Assembly: GCA_025602905.1 (NCBI GenBank)
Contig: JAHLKI010000011.1
Location: 310,001 to 374,000, forward strand
From: Phlyctochytrium arcticum
Taxonomy: Eukaryota > Chytridiomycota > Chytridiomycetes > Chytridiales > Chytridiaceae
DNA length: 64,000 nucleotides
Direction: 5' to 3'
In this document: piece after piece, positions 49,606 to 63,707 of the stretch
Position numbering within the stretch: position 1 is the first letter of the stretch
How the letters are laid out: the number at the start of each line of letters is the position of its first letter
The notes under the pieces: generated by a model
Databases searched by the model: none
Seen by the model: the letters and a program-made list of their open reading frames with translations, nothing else
Told to the model about the DNA's origin: nothing
Position numbers and translations under genes: made by a program

Positions 49606-51030
49606 CTATGGGATAAAGGGTGGGGCTGGAGGAGGAGGTGTGGGAAATGCCGCCGCGGCCAGACGACCGGCCATGTACCTTGTCGCTGATGTACCGGTGG
49701 TCGGGATATTTGCAGCGTTATTAGTGCCGAGTTGCGGGGGAAGGGGCCCCACTTCTGCCGAGCGCGTTGTTCCAAAGACCATGTAGACGATGAATCCAAC
49801 CAGCAGGCACATGAGGAACATGGCCCAGAATGCCCCAGAGCAGGAGCGGGTTTGCCACCAGTAGCGGGGAGGGTCGGGTTCGATGAGTTGGAGAGAGTAA
49901 GGGGAGGGTTCTTGGGCGGCACGGAGAATGGAGATGGGTAATCCGTCCACGTCAATGTGGAGAATGGTGTGGTGGAGGGGCTGGTCGTCCTCATCAGAGT
50001 CCGAGTCGTCGGGGATAAATTTGTCGTCGGTCGTGTCCCATCCGATGAATTCGATGCGGTCTAGCTTTCGGCTACGTTTTCCCGTAGAGGGATCTACCGC
50101 ACCGGGACAGTCATCTACAATGTGACGGCGAACCTGCGCCCGTGGACCAACCCACGTACAGCCGCCGACCCATTCGTTGCTTTCGTGAGCTGTGCGTAAA
50201 GGACACAAGACTTCAATGTCGTCCAGCATGGCACATGCCTCTACATCGTCGGGTAACTCGACGCGATGGCGTTTCCGCCGACGAGGCACGGGTTGTTCTG
50301 ATTCTTGGTGTTCTTGTTCTGGCTGTGGATGAGATGCGATGCTGTGTCCTGATGGGTGTTGACCACTTGGAACGACGGAGGGGACTGCTAAAGCGTTGTT
50401 GGTCGCTTGATTTGAGATGATGTTGTTCTCTGTAGGATGTTCATGATGAGAATTGTGCTCCTGAGCCGCGTCGTTCAGGACTTGCTCTACATCCGCCCGG
50501 CAGAAGGGACATGTTCCGTGTTCATTGATCCACTCTGCAGAGCATTCGGCACAGACCCGTTTCAAGCAGCAGGGCAGACGTTTGATGCGTTGGGGGAGGG
50601 TAAAGCAGAGTGGGCAGACCAAATGTTCATAGACTTGGCCGGGCGAGCCGACTGCTGCTGCGGCTGCGGCTGTTGCGGATGGATTCAATGGGGTACCTGA
50701 CCGACGGTGAACGGGGCCATACGAGTTTGCTCGAAGGGGTGCGGGAACAGCAGGAGTAGCAGGAGCGGGAGTGATGGGGAATGGGTAGCTGGAGCCTTCA
50801 TCGTCGTAGCTGTTTTTGCGAGGACCGGGAGGCAGATCATTGATGGTCGAGGAAGAGTCGCAGCGGAGGGTTGTAGTCGTGGTAGTTAAAGGTTCGGAGT
50901 GGGGTTGAATGGGTTGCGGACAAGCTTCAATGCGGTAGATGAGTTGAAAGCGCTGAGGCGGAGGATCTGAGTGTTCCTCGCCATGCAGCGTGGCAGCCGA
51001 CTTTTGCTGCTGGGCGTCCTTGTTGGGCAT
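49606..51030 (-). CDS. RING-finger protein with a single transmembrane helix
   Basis: A single-exon gene of 474 residues. The N-terminal third is disordered with Thr and Ala runs. A RING follows at residues 137-178: CPLCFTLPQRIKRLPCCLKR, then VCAECSAEWINEHGTCPFCR. A second Cys/His region, VLCPLRTAHESNEWVGGCTW with HIVDDCPGA, resembles a TRAF-type zinc finger. Acidic residues (DDSDSDEDD) precede one hydrophobic helix near residues 402-424 (GAFWAMFLMCLLVGFIVYMV). The Pro-rich tail ends FPTPPPPAPPFIP. A membrane-bound E3 ligase is the simplest reading; the substrate and membrane are unknown. Confidence 0.82.
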   Translation of the reverse strand: MPNKDAQQQKSAATLHGEEHSDPPPQRFQLIYRIEACPQPIQPHSEPLTTTTTTLRCDSSSTINDLPPGPRKNSYDDEGSSYPFPITPAPATPAVPAPLRANSYGPVHRRSGTPLNPSATAAAAAAVGSPGQVYEHLVCPLCFTLPQRIKRLPCCLKRVCAECSAEWINEHGTCPFCRADVEQVLNDAAQEHNSHHEHPTENNIISNQATNNALAVPSVVPSGQHPSGHSIASHPQPEQEHQESEQPVPRRRKRHRVELPDDVEACAMLDDIEVLCPLRTAHESNEWVGGCTWVGPRAQVRRHIVDDCPGAVDPSTGKRSRKLDRIEFIGWDTTDDKFIPDDSDSDEDDQPLHHTILHIDVDGLPISILRAAQEPSPYSLQLIEPDPPRYWWQTRSCSGAFWAMFLMCLLVGFIVYMVFGTTRSAEVGPLPPQLGTNNAANIPTTGTSATRYMAGRLAAAAFPTPPPPAPPFIP

Positions 51031-51641
51031 ATTGCAGTTTCCTTTATGGATCTATCGCCTTGTCCTTAGTATGAATGTGTATAGCTGCAACTAGTAGGAC
51101 ACCTTGGGGTCTAGACTATAAAGTCCAGCGCATGAGGAAGACACTGTGATATCCGACACCGTACACACACGTCCCCGCCCGACGAAAGAAGGTTCTCCAA
51201 CCCGCAAAAGCTGCAGCGCCCCCGTTTTCTTGAGTCTTTCCAGTCATTACTTTACTTTTACTTTTAACACACACATTTTTCATATCATACTCGAATGTAT
51301 GGCCATATCCGCCACCCTACGCCCAGCCGCCCAGCTGCCCATTGCCCAGATATAAATTTATTTTAACAATGCTCTGAGGCCGTGAAAGTGAAATGTGCCA
51401 ACATTTCGTTTCGGTCGAGTTGAAGGATCGACGTCACGATCGGGAGTGACAAGACAAAAGATTCCGCGAGAATTCCAAAACTCCGACGCGGCATGATTCA
51501 CAGAGTAGACGCAGAAAGATATATGAAATGTGATATTGTATTGTAGAGAGATTATATGGGTCTAGCTAGATATACAGAACAGGTCTAATGCAAACACACT
51601 GGTCCAGCCAGCGAGCGACAGGCATATAGAGAAAGAAAGAC
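51031..51641. other. Intergenic gap
   Basis: Promoter side of the RING/membrane gene and 3' flank of the lipase gene. No feature recognised. Confidence 0.5.
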
Positions 51642-52926
51642 TTAACACCAAGGACCAAAGGGAATGTCAAAGTAGCCGGTAATGTGGTCCAGGATGGACG
51701 GGATAATGGCACTCGCCGCACAGGCCGCAGCTTCACCCAGAGAATCGTCGCACTGCGTCGTCTTGCCGCCCTTGATCCAGTACTCGGCCCGGTGGTGGCG
51801 GAAATCCATCCACGTCGGCGGAATCAAAGTCACAATGTCAGACTTGCCCGTAACCCGGTACATGCGCTCGTAGAACGGAAGCGTGTACACCCAGTCGGCC
51901 CACGCCTTGTTGCCCACTCGCGGCTCGCCGTACGCGTAGACTCGGATGCGGTTCTTGTACGCGTCGCCCAGGAAGTCAAACATGTCAATCCCTCCGAGAA
52001 TCGCCAGCGCACCGCCCAGACTGTGGCCCGTCACATGCACTTCAAACCCTTTGCCAGGTCCATCCAGAATCTGCTTGACTGTCTGCCGGATCTGCTTGCG
52101 TGCTGCATTGTATCCCTCGGCAAACCCTCCGTGAATCTTGGCCCCGGACGGAACCTTGAGTCGGTCCAGCTTGTACTGCGCATCAACTTTGTACAGCTTG
52201 AGGTCGGTGATAAAGTTGCGAATCGATGCCGAGCCCTTGAACGAGACAATAATGTGCTTGCGACGCGTATTGTACCCAATGAACCCGGCCGTGTTGTAGA
52301 GAAGATCGTCAAACCGCTTGACAATCACGGTCCCCGCCGTACTGCCCGTGCAGCGCTCCTTGCACGTCCACTTGTCAATCCCGGCCAGGCAGTCTGTGTA
52401 TTCAATATGTGAGTATTTCTGGTTGTTTGCATTCAAGTGCCTATAGAAACTTACAAGCGGCAGCAGCATAGGCCTGGTGCGTCTTCAGATCCTCGAGAAC
52501 TTCGCCGTCAACGTAGCCCGCGGCGCCAAACAAGGAATTGCTGACGGTAAAGTTGCTGTTGCCCTGAGGCTGGGTCAACGGCTTGCCTTGCAACCCGACG
52601 GCACTCTGGGTGTCCTTGTTGTTCTTGCGGGATTCCTCGACCAGGACTTCCGTAATGGCGTCCCGACTGAGATCGGCAATCATGTCGGGAGTAGCCGGTC
52701 CGCCAATGGCCTAAAACATTCAAAAGTCAGCTTGACACATCAAATAAACAAAAGATGCCCGAAAGAGGATACTTACATCAGACATGTACTGAAGACGAAT
52801 GGCTTCAGCAGTATTGGCCTGCTGTTGAAGTTCGGCTCGCGAAACGAGTCCTTCCTCGGAAACAGGGGTCGCACGTCCCAAGGACACCAAAGACAAGAGC
52901 AAAACGGCCGGTGAGAGTAGAAACAT
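51642..52926 (-). CDS. Secreted class 3 lipase (alpha/beta hydrolase)
   Basis: A secreted triacylglycerol lipase or feruloyl-esterase-like enzyme. The signal peptide is MFLLSPAVLLLSLVSLGRAT. A propeptide-like region follows (AELQQQANTAEAIRLQYMSD, then after an intron AIGGPATPDMIADLSRDAI). The catalytic domain has the oxyanion region IIVSFKGSASIRNFITDL, the nucleophile elbow VTGHSLGGALAILGGIDMF (Ser), the Asp in VTGKSDIVTLIPP and the His in DHITGYFDIP near the C-terminus. Extra cysteines (CLAGIDKWTCKERC, AACAAS, GPWC) suggest disulfides, as expected for a secreted enzyme. It resembles the Rhizomucor/Rhizopus lipase class. Two introns, near 52400-52455 and 52712-52775. Confidence 0.9.
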
Positions 52927-54639
52927 GGTGTTTGGTTGATATATGAGGTAGGTTTTTGTTGTTGAAACGCGTCAAAACAAAAGATGAGGTGCTGGTGGGA
53001 TCTCAGAAGATGGGTGTGATGGGAATCGGTGAACCGATAGAAGCTATCGTTTTTTTCTGAGTAGAAAGAGGTGTTGACGCCAAGCAGTAGGAGGAAGAGG
53101 ACTGGCCAAAGGGAACTGGAGTGGGTGGAGGAAAAACCGAGGGGATGCGGAAACCGAGGTCATTTTTATACTCGTTTCCCTTCCCTGCCCGCTCTCTCCA
53201 TCAAGCGTCAGGTTCCACTTCCTCCGAGGGCCTTCTACTGCGAGTACTCGAGTAGCCCTCCCTGTCCGACTGAATAAACCCTTTCATTTCTATCTTTATG
53301 AAACGAAAAAAAACATGGCCCAATTAAGTTGTCGTGGGTGCAAAGCTGTCTTGATCAAATGTCTTTTTGGGCCCTCCTCCCCCCCCCCCCCCCCCCCGGC
53401 TTATTACTCTGAGGTAGGCATTAGAAATGCATCGGCGACTGTCCGTTGATGTACGGAGACGTTCTACTCCGCCGGGACAGCCCATTCATAAAAGTCATGG
53501 ACGAGGCGCCCACCCAGGTGAGGTCGCCTGAGCGATAAACCAAAGCCCAAGCATTCTCGCAAGGTGCATCTCATCTCACGATTCTCCTCCCTCACGATTG
53601 ACGCGTCTCTTGTCAGGAGACGGCGGGGTTAACTCGACTATACGTTTCCCCACCTCTCCCACCTCGCGTTTCGGGGCCGTTGGCCATCTATCCTCCAATA
53701 GCACTTCCAACGCTTGACCATATGCGGTACTCGAATATGTAGCAACCCGCTCAAAGTCTGCTCAAGCAAAAGCATAAATGTTTATATTGCCCGCTCTGGG
53801 GGGAAGATTTAATTTCGCAGCATCCCAAAAATGCTTTCAGGGCAAAGAATTTCTAATAAAATTCCCCCGACGCGCGGAGTTGCTTGCCTGTCGCGTGAGG
53901 AGGTTTATGTACGTACGTGATCGTTCCACGAAATACTCGGAAAACAGAACTTCCTTGAAAGCTCAGCCAGCCACGTGGTGTGTGGGATTTCTATTCTCCA
54001 GATAGTCATTATCATCCATCGTTGGATTCAGTGGTTTGGACCATGAAGAAGGTCGAGATGTGGGGAGGTAACCTATTTGGGACTTGTGGAAAGGGCTCAG
54101 AGTAGTTTTCCGGATCTACCACATCTGGAGACCAAACACGACTGGGCGAAAAAGACATCTGGCCCAGAGAAAAACCCTCCCTCCCCGACCGACATCGGCA
54201 CCTATAACAGACCAAAAAGAAAAGGGAAAAAATCCCTTGGGGTTTTCCTCTCGAGTATCATAGAAAGCAAGGCTCATGCTTAATTGCCCTATAATTAAAA
54301 AACACATTTTAGTAACTCGAGCGTCTCCGCTTCCAGGGTCCGCTCTGGTCATGGTTGATTCTCTACATATCATATAATATGGGTGATGACCTTTTGGACC
54401 GTTGCTGTCTGTAATATGTGTACACTCTTGTTCCCTGGCGGCGAAAAGAATAACCGGAAGGGATTGGGGGGAAGCAACAGGGGAGCAACAAGGGAAAAAA
54501 AAAACTATGACTAAAACTTTTGTATTTTGTTTTGTTCAATGTGTCGTCCCGTTTTAGTTTTCCCCCTCTACTTGGGATACCAATAGTCCCCAAGATCTCC
54601 CGAGTAGTCAAGTTTCATCTCCGGGGGGAAAGTGAGATA
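52927..54639. other. 1.7 kb gap upstream of the lipase gene
   Basis: No coding pattern with recognisable motifs. It contains a 19-base C run (53379-53397) and, at the right, the A-rich 3' flank of the kinase gene. The lipase promoter must be on the left. Confidence 0.5.
53379..53397 (+). repeat. Homopolymer: 19 consecutive C
   Basis: Uninterrupted C run in the lipase upstream region; equals a G run on the minus strand. Confidence 0.9.
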
Positions 54640-57122
<2,483 letters not shown>

Positions 57123-58884
57123 GATGGGCTAACGCAATTCTTGGGTAACAACTAATGGATGGGACCCAACACCACCACCAATCGACTCTGTTGAATCCCA
57201 AGAAATCTCAAGTGAGAATCGGGAATAACTATAGGCACCCGGAAAAAAAATAGGAATTGCACTAGAGGAGATTAAAAAGTTAGCATATGAAAATCATGGA
57301 CAAGGTAAAAACGATCCGGAGAAAATAAAGGTTGGCGGGTAAGCCAAATCTCATCTTCCTGAATACTCCTGACAATGTATCGCACCTTTCTTTTTCTGGA
57401 ATTTACACACACACACAGGTATGCGTTGAGGTATATATTTGGTCGTTCTGGGCCGGATTGCAAAAGCCGACAGAGATCAAGCTTGAAGTATGGCAAAACA
57501 AGTAGTAAACGTCGGTCCCTTTCTCAATCGTCCGAACGAGAAGCAAGATGCAGTGCCGTTCAAGTACGTAACCATAAAGGCGTTGAGCAGCCCGATTTGT
57601 CAATTCATTTTTAGAGTTCCCAATATAGAATGTGTGCCCTGAATCTTGCTTCCGAGCCCAGAATAGCCAATGTTCTGTTATGAGAAGACCGGTGGGAGTG
57701 CGGGTTTTTTTTCTGTGGTAGATTTGCATCTATGTAAGATGGCCACACCTCTGGGGCCTGGGCGATTCCTTCTTGTACATCTCTTGTAACTTTCTCCCGA
57801 ACTGATAGTTCGTTTTTGACACGGCTGAACGGCGGACATTTGGGAAATGTATACGTAAGCGATTCTATGATATGATACTTGGGGGGTTGGGACTCGGGAG
57901 CTTGGGAGAGCGAACGAATAATGGGAAGCTTTCCGAGGATTCTATCCACCGCAGTATGTCTTGATCATAGACAGGCTCCAATCTGGGTCCCACTTATACG
58001 ACATCCCATATATGATTCATACAGTCAGGAACCCCCGGATGCCTGTTCCTCACTTACCCCCATAGACATTCCCCTACGGTAGACATACCGGCACTAGACA
58101 GGGACAATAGACCTAGGCATCTAAGTACACAGAGTAAGTAAAAATTAAGAAGGAAGTAAACGGGAGATATCACGCTGTTTGTTTCGACTTTCGCGGCGAA
58201 AAGGCCGGTTTCAATGGACCAGGGGTGAGCCCCTGCTGACACCCCCGGCATGGCTGTGCCGCCGTGTACAGCCAATCAGCGGCGGCCGTCCGGATGCCTG
58301 CCGTCGTCGCAGGCGTGGTGCAACGGCCAGCGGGCCAAGCCTTGCCTTGAAAGCTGCCCCTTGTCTTTGCCGCATGGACTAAATCAACCCGGCTGCCGAT
58401 GCATCTAACCTGCCTTTCCTGCCGTCGCTAACCGCTAAACGACTTTCCGCTAGAGACCCTGCAGGACCCAGTCAGTTCCGAACAGCCCGTGCGAGCAGCA
58501 CTGATTGTTTACCTCCCCCACCACCCCCTCTGCGAGAGAGAGCGTGTGTGTCTATGAAGAAGCCCTCAGACGTATTTATTGTCGTAACACTCCACAGCAC
58601 CACTTTTAGCATCACTTGAAGCATCACACTATTCCTGCTTGCCTACTACTTTCCGGGTGAACAATTCATTCACCTTGTATCGAACCCCTGCGCCAAAATC
58701 CGATTTGACAGCAGCCATTATAACATTCTCCTGGTATGCTGCAAACGTGTCTTTTGTTTTTAGTGAGTACAGTACTGACTGTTTTTGTTCTGTCGCATAG
58801 CTTTTAGCGGGAATTTGGATGGGATTTTGTACTCCAATTTGAACAACAACGATTTACTCTTTACTCTGAACAACAAAAGCAGAA
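57123..58884. promoter_or_regulatory. 1.76 kb divergent upstream region of the kinase and CCCH genes
   Basis: This region lies between two genes transcribed outward. It holds a copy of the CATGGCTGTGCCGCC motif at 58249 and a CCAAT word at 58272. Open frames are short and without motifs. It may contain long 5' untranslated sequence of the CCCH gene. Confidence 0.5.
58249..58263 (+). promoter_or_regulatory. CATGGCTGTGCCGCC motif, copy 3
   Basis: Exact 15-base match to the word at 9378, with a CCAAT box 10 bases further right. It lies 622 bases upstream of the CCCH start. Confidence 0.45.
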
Positions 58885-61485
58885 ATGGAAGACGGAACTT
58901 TTGATATGGAGCCTTTCTTTGAGATAGATGCGCAACCGACATCGATCATGAGCACTGCTCGGCGACACAGTTTCAAGGCCAGCACCAACGCCTTTGCAAA
59001 AAACCAGAGTCAAGACTTGTTTGGTACCAGTCACACAAGTAGCTCGCATTCCTCCTTTGGTCCAATTTCTGCCAGTCTGCCTTCAAACAATTATCTGTCT
59101 GGCCGCTCTCGACGGGCATCCATGGATCCACGGATTTTTGAAGCACGATCCAGTAAACCGGGCACCGATTCCATCCTATCACCCCAGAGTTTGAGTGCCA
59201 ACCCCAATTCTGTTCCAGGGTATCTGCCGCTCTCTGCCGGACTGCCAACTTCTCCTTCCAGTGCTTATCCTAATGAGCCCTTTTCTCTGAACGAGGCAAC
59301 GAGTCCCAGAGAGAATATGTACATGAACAATTATCGTCCTCAGCAACCGCACGAGGAGGGAAATTACATGATGCATCCGCAACACCACCCGGGTTACCCT
59401 CCGCTGCCACCCCCTTCGCAGGAAATGATGATGCAGCACCAACTTTCTCACCATCCGCAACATATGCCCTTCCAGCATCACTTTCACCCTCATCAACAGC
59501 ACCATTTACAGCAACAGCATTATCAAGTTGATCCGCATCAAGGCCCTCCCCACCCTCACCTTCCCCCTCCCCACGGGTCTCACCCCCTTCATCCCAATCA
59601 CATGGAGCCCCACCACCAGCAGCAATTTCTCGGACACCAAATGGGTCAACCTCCTCGTCCTGTCGGTGGAACTCGTGCTCCTATTGACGAAAATCAGCCA
59701 ATGCCTTCTCACCCTGCCCAACGGCCAAGTTTTGAAAGAAAACGCTCTGTCACTTCGGATCCCATCACGCACGAACCCCTCTCTCCCCAACCCGGCGGAG
59801 AAAGACGCTCGTCCACCACCGAAATATATCTCCAACAGCCGACCGGCAAGATTGATCGTGAAATGAAAAAGATGAGTCTGTACAAGACCGAGTTGTGCCG
59901 GTCATGGGAAGAAACGGGTACTTGCCGTTACGGCACCAAGTGTCAATTCGCTCATTCCATGCAGGAATTGCGCCACGTGGATCGCCATCCTAAATACAAG
60001 ACAGAAATGTGCAAGACTTTCTGGGACAAGGGAACCTGTCCTTATGGCAAACGTTGTTGCTTTATTCACACTGAACGTGATGTTGATAAGCAAATGACGG
60101 ACTCTCAGCAAATGGCACTGATTAGAAGCGGTAGTGAAGACCAACAGCAGGAGAATGCGCCACCGCTCAAGATTCAGACGTCCAACAATCGCGCGCGAGC
60201 CATGTCGGTTGGAAATGACGCTACTCTTGCCGCCTCGGATGCTTTGCCTAGCAGTTCGATTCCCTCTGCCCATGCCGTCTCTGCTTCTGCCTATTCACGA
60301 GCGTCAAAGTCAGCATCGAGCCCCCAGTCTGCTAGCCTCTATGATCACCATCGGGCGTTGGCAGAAGCGTATTTCTCTGGGCTTCAGGAGGCAGATACTC
60401 CACCGATGGCGGATGGATATTTGTCATCTGCTGATGCCGTCCAGGATGATTCCGAGGTCGAGCAGATCAACCAGATGCTGCGTAATGTGGGTTTATCTGG
60501 CAACGTCAGTGATGAGTTTGAGTCAGAGAACTTTCCGGCGTTGATTGAACCGCAGCGAGTCGTCAAGAGAAGTGCAGCAACACGGCGATTCAGCTTGGTC
60601 ACCGAGTCTTATAGTGACCAGAATCACCGCCCCTTTGGTGATTTTTTATCCCCTACGCATCCGTACCAGCCCAACGCAAGTGAGTCATTGGTTTACCCGC
60701 ATTCCGCTCCATCTGTCGCACCGAATTTCTTGCATACCTATGGTATGAGGGCGGCCAATCTCCAGGATCGCGGCGACGGGCGACAGCACAAACCTGCCAC
60801 TGATTCCCAAATAGTCGGGCCAGCCCCTGGACGGGAAGGACCTTCTGCCGAAGCATCCATGGCCACTCCGCCCCGAGAACGAACGCGTCGTGCGCGATCC
60901 GTGACTCAGCCGTCCACCATACTTCTTCCTGGCCAAATCTCATGGGGCAAGGGTCGCTCAGAGAGTTTTAGTGGGCACTTGCCTGGAAATGATGGCGACT
61001 TGCAGTCTGCCGACTCTGCCAATGGAGCGGTGGATGCCGATGACAGCACCAACCACTATATCAACAGCCGTGGTATGCCCTCTGCGAATGGCCTTTCCAA
61101 CCGATCTGGGAGCAAGAGCATCAATGTTCCGTACAATGGACAACGACCAGGATATCCGCGCGGCCACAGTTATGGATCCCAGCAGTCGCACAATCACCCG
61201 CAACTGCTATCGCCCCCGCCCTCGCGGCACCCTTCCCCTGTGCGTGAGGCCATTTTCGAGGAGGATGACGAGCTATTTGCCATGGGCGATGCCGTAGATA
61301 TTCAAGAATCTCACTCTTTGCGGTCGCGGCGGGAGAGTATGAGCGATTGGCCGAATGCAGTTGCTCCCGAATCCAAGCGAAGGTTGTCCTTGTCGGTCAA
61401 GGGTTCTCCTACGGCCAACGGTGGCGGCGGCGACGCAGCTCACCGTCTTCCCTTTTTCAAAAACATCAAGGATGTGGTGCTCTGA
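58885..61485 (+). CDS. Tandem CCCH zinc-finger RNA-binding protein (TTP/Zfs1/Cth2 type)
   Basis: Single-exon gene of 866 residues. Two C-x8-C-x5-C-x3-H fingers, with the YKTE lead-in of the TTP family, sit near residues 333-400: [20 protein letters not shown] then CQFAH, and [20 protein letters not shown] then CCFIH, 18 residues apart as in TTP. Such proteins bind AU-rich elements in 3' UTRs and recruit decay factors. A region rich in His/Gln/Pro lies at residues 160-260, and several RRxS sites (RRHS, RRAS, RRSS, RRFS) could be kinase targets. The C-terminus [14 protein letters not shown] resembles the CNOT1-binding tail of TTP (basic-LP-F-hydrophobic). Start [18 protein letters not shown]. 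Confidence 0.92.
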   Translation: MEDGTFDMEPFFEIDAQPTSIMSTARRHSFKASTNAFAKNQSQDLFGTSHTSSSHSSFGPISASLPSNNYLSGRSRRASMDPRIFEARSSKPGTDSILSPQSLSANPNSVPGYLPLSAGLPTSPSSAYPNEPFSLNEATSPRENMYMNNYRPQQPHEEGNYMMHPQHHPGYPPLPPPSQEMMMQHQLSHHPQHMPFQHHFHPHQQHHLQQQHYQVDPHQGPPHPHLPPPHGSHPLHPNHMEPHHQQQFLGHQMGQPPRPVGGTRAPIDENQPMPSHPAQRPSFERKRSVTSDPITHEPLSPQPGGERRSSTTEIYLQQPTGKIDREMKKMSLYKTELCRSWEETGTCRYGTKCQFAHSMQELRHVDRHPKYKTEMCKTFWDKGTCPYGKRCCFIHTERDVDKQMTDSQQMALIRSGSEDQQQENAPPLKIQTSNNRARAMSVGNDATLAASDALPSSSIPSAHAVSASAYSRASKSASSPQSASLYDHHRALAEAYFSGLQEADTPPMADGYLSSADAVQDDSEVEQINQMLRNVGLSGNVSDEFESENFPALIEPQRVVKRSAATRRFSLVTESYSDQNHRPFGDFLSPTHPYQPNASESLVYPHSAPSVAPNFLHTYGMRAANLQDRGDGRQHKPATDSQIVGPAPGREGPSAEASMATPPRERTRRARSVTQPSTILLPGQISWGKGRSESFSGHLPGNDGDLQSADSANGAVDADDSTNHYINSRGMPSANGLSNRSGSKSINVPYNGQRPGYPRGHSYGSQQSHNHPQLLSPPPSRHPSPVREAIFEEDDELFAMGDAVDIQESHSLRSRRESMSDWPNAVAPESKRRLSLSVKGSPTANGGGGDAAHRLPFFKNIKDVVL

Positions 61486-62180
61486 ATGATTCTTGATTCT
61501 TTGTCACAGTCTTTTCCCTTGTCGTCATGCTGTCAATCCCCTTACTCTTCCACAGGGTGGTTTCTTAACTTACTTTGGTTTTTATATAGATGAGACGCAT
61601 ATATTTGTATTGCATTTTGTTTCTGTCCGCCCGCAGCCCGCTGCCGTTTTCCCCCCACTCCCCTCTTGTCTTTCCTCTCCCACCTTCTATAGTTTTTTAT
61701 TAGCGATGTGTATTTGTATAGTGTTGTTCCCGCATATTTGACTTGATTCTTCCGCGTGTCAACTGTCAAAATCAGAATGGCGCCGTATCTGGCCTGTCAA
61801 AACCCCGCCCCAGCGATTGCGCAGCACGATATGACGCTGTGGGGCGGCACAGAGGGACAGCGCGGCACAGCCATGGGCGTCTGAGCGCGCTTTCCACGCA
61901 AAAGCCAGTTCTACTTTTCCTTCTTGAAATCCTCCACCTCCAGTTCCCTCCACATTTCACCTTTCCAGCGTTTCCTACAGGCCCGGCAGAAACAGGTAAG
62001 GGCTGCTACCGCTGTCGGCTCAACAACAATACATGAACCTAACGATCGATCTAGACAGAACTACAGGATCCCTAGGACCAGATAGCGAATTTGACACACC
62101 CCCACAACTTTCTTTTCTGTCCCAGTTTGCACTGTGGCTGCCCCCGTCTCTCTTTTTGTCTCTAGTCTAGTCTGAGCACC
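61486..62180. other. Gap between the CCCH and membrane-protein genes
   Basis: The left part is a T-rich 3' flank. The right part has two GCGGCACAG words (61844-61852 and 61862-61870), the second within an inverted copy of the CATGGCTGTGCCGC motif. Confidence 0.5.
61862..61875 (-). promoter_or_regulatory. CATGGCTGTGCCGC motif, copy 4 (inverted)
   Basis: Fourteen bases identical to copies 1 and 3, on the minus strand, 306 bases upstream of the membrane-protein start. A partial second copy (GGCGGCACAG) lies just to the left at 61843. Confidence 0.45.
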
Positions 62181-63079
62181 ATGGTCCGACTGTCAAAACT
62201 ATCAGCAACGTCCTGGATGTTGTTTTCCACCGTGTGGGTGGCTCTTTTTGCTGGACTGGTTTGCGCTCAAGGGCTGGTCCCTGACGCTGCCAACCCCATT
62301 GGAGATTATTCGTCAACTTTTGCTGCCGACTCGCGGGCTTGGACGGGAAATGTAGTGGTAAGTCTCTTCTTGAACCTATTTAGATCCACAAACACAGACT
62401 GATTGTGAATGAATAGACCGCCGCAGATGTTGCAACACTTAATGCTGTGCCTGTCGTTGACGGCGTGGTAAGAAATGATTTGGCGGTTCCTGCTGCACAG
62501 ACAGCTGCCACTGCCACGACTCCCGCCGGTGCATTGGCGTGGACCTTTATCGGCCAAGCGGATCCCACCTACAATGGTTATATCCTTTCGTACACGCAGA
62601 CTGGCGCCGCTGCCCCTGTCGAGTTCCCCGCGACCGGCATCATCAACCTAAACACTCCCGTTGGTAGTATTGCAAACCCCAACAACCCCGCTGCTGACCC
62701 TAAGGTCGCACGACCTGTCAACTCTGGCTGGCTGGTGACGGGAAAGCCCATTCTTTACTTGATTATCGCGGTACTCATTGCTACGCTGATCCTCATGGCC
62801 GGGCTTTTGTCGATTGCTCGCCGAAACCACACATCCATTCCACCACTGCCAACCTCTTCAGACACTTTGAGGAGCAAGTCGGGCAGCATCCGATCCCGGC
62901 CCAGTATCTCGCACCGACCCGAGATTGAGGAGATTGTGGTGGAGCGTCCACCGCCTGTCCCGCAAGTCTCGAACCGCCCCGCTGGTGCTCGAGCTCTCCC
63001 CAACATCCCCCATGACGCGGTTGCCGAACCCCAGGCGTCTACACCTGTCACTCAGACGCAGATGGGTCCTCCTGTCTAA
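62181..63079 (+). CDS. Predicted type I membrane protein, Ala/Pro-rich
   Basis: Family not recognised. The first exon encodes a signal peptide (WMLFSTVWVALFAGLVCAQG). An intron at about 62358-62415 follows TGNVV. The second exon continues with an extracytoplasmic domain of about 120 residues (TLNAVPVVDGVVRNDLAVPA, WTFIGQADPTYNGYILSYTQ). It has few Cys and no clear N-glycosylation cluster. A transmembrane helix (PILYLIIAVLIATLILMAGLL) and a basic cytoplasmic stop-transfer (SIARRNHTS) follow. The tail is Ser/Pro-rich with the proline motif VERPPPVPQV, ending TQMGPPV. This layout fits a surface sensor or adhesion protein; the role is not known. The stop is at 63077-63079. Confidence 0.75.
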
Positions 63080-63707
63080 GAGATTTGTTTCCCATCATTC
63101 GACCTTTTATCAATTTGGGATCATGGTAACTGTTTTGACACTTCTTACCGTCGTGTCTTTGGGTAAACCATGTTCCTCAAGCTTATTCCTATCCGTAATT
63201 GATATCTGTGCATAGTATATAGTACATTTTTTTTTCCGTATTCCTTATTCCTAATTGATATCTTCTGTACGTATTAGATCATACCTTTTGCCTTGTACCT
63301 GACATATAGACTTTTTATTTTATTTTCTACCTACTCATTCATTTCCGTTGTTGCCTTTGAGTTTCTCGGTGGCCCTTTTGTGGAATAAATCCGCGGGCAC
63401 TCGACCTCTTTGTTCCGTGACTTCCGTCACGGTAACGGAACTTTATTATCATACTGCCCATACTGCAGTACAGTAGATCTATAGAACAGCAGAGTGATGG
63501 CTTGTGCTGTTTTGTGAGAACTCATGTCACAAGTATCTCTGATACCAACAAAGAAGCTGTGCCGAACAACATCCAAATCTAATCTGATGGCCGGGTCCTC
63601 GGGTAAACACTGGTAAACGTGCTACAACTGTAAATGTTGCTGAACTTGCTGTAGCTTTGGGACATGGGTCTGGTACGATGAGGATGCGTCGTAAGGAAGA
63701 TAAATTA
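63080..63707. other. 3' flank of the membrane-protein gene
   Basis: T-rich and without recognised coding sequence. An inverted segment, CCGTGACTTCCGTCACGG, lies at 63415-63432. Confidence 0.5.

Noticed and set aside
51684..52412. 242-codon plus-strand frame opposite the lipase
   Set aside because: The lipase catalytic triad and signal peptide are on the minus strand; this frame is a shadow.
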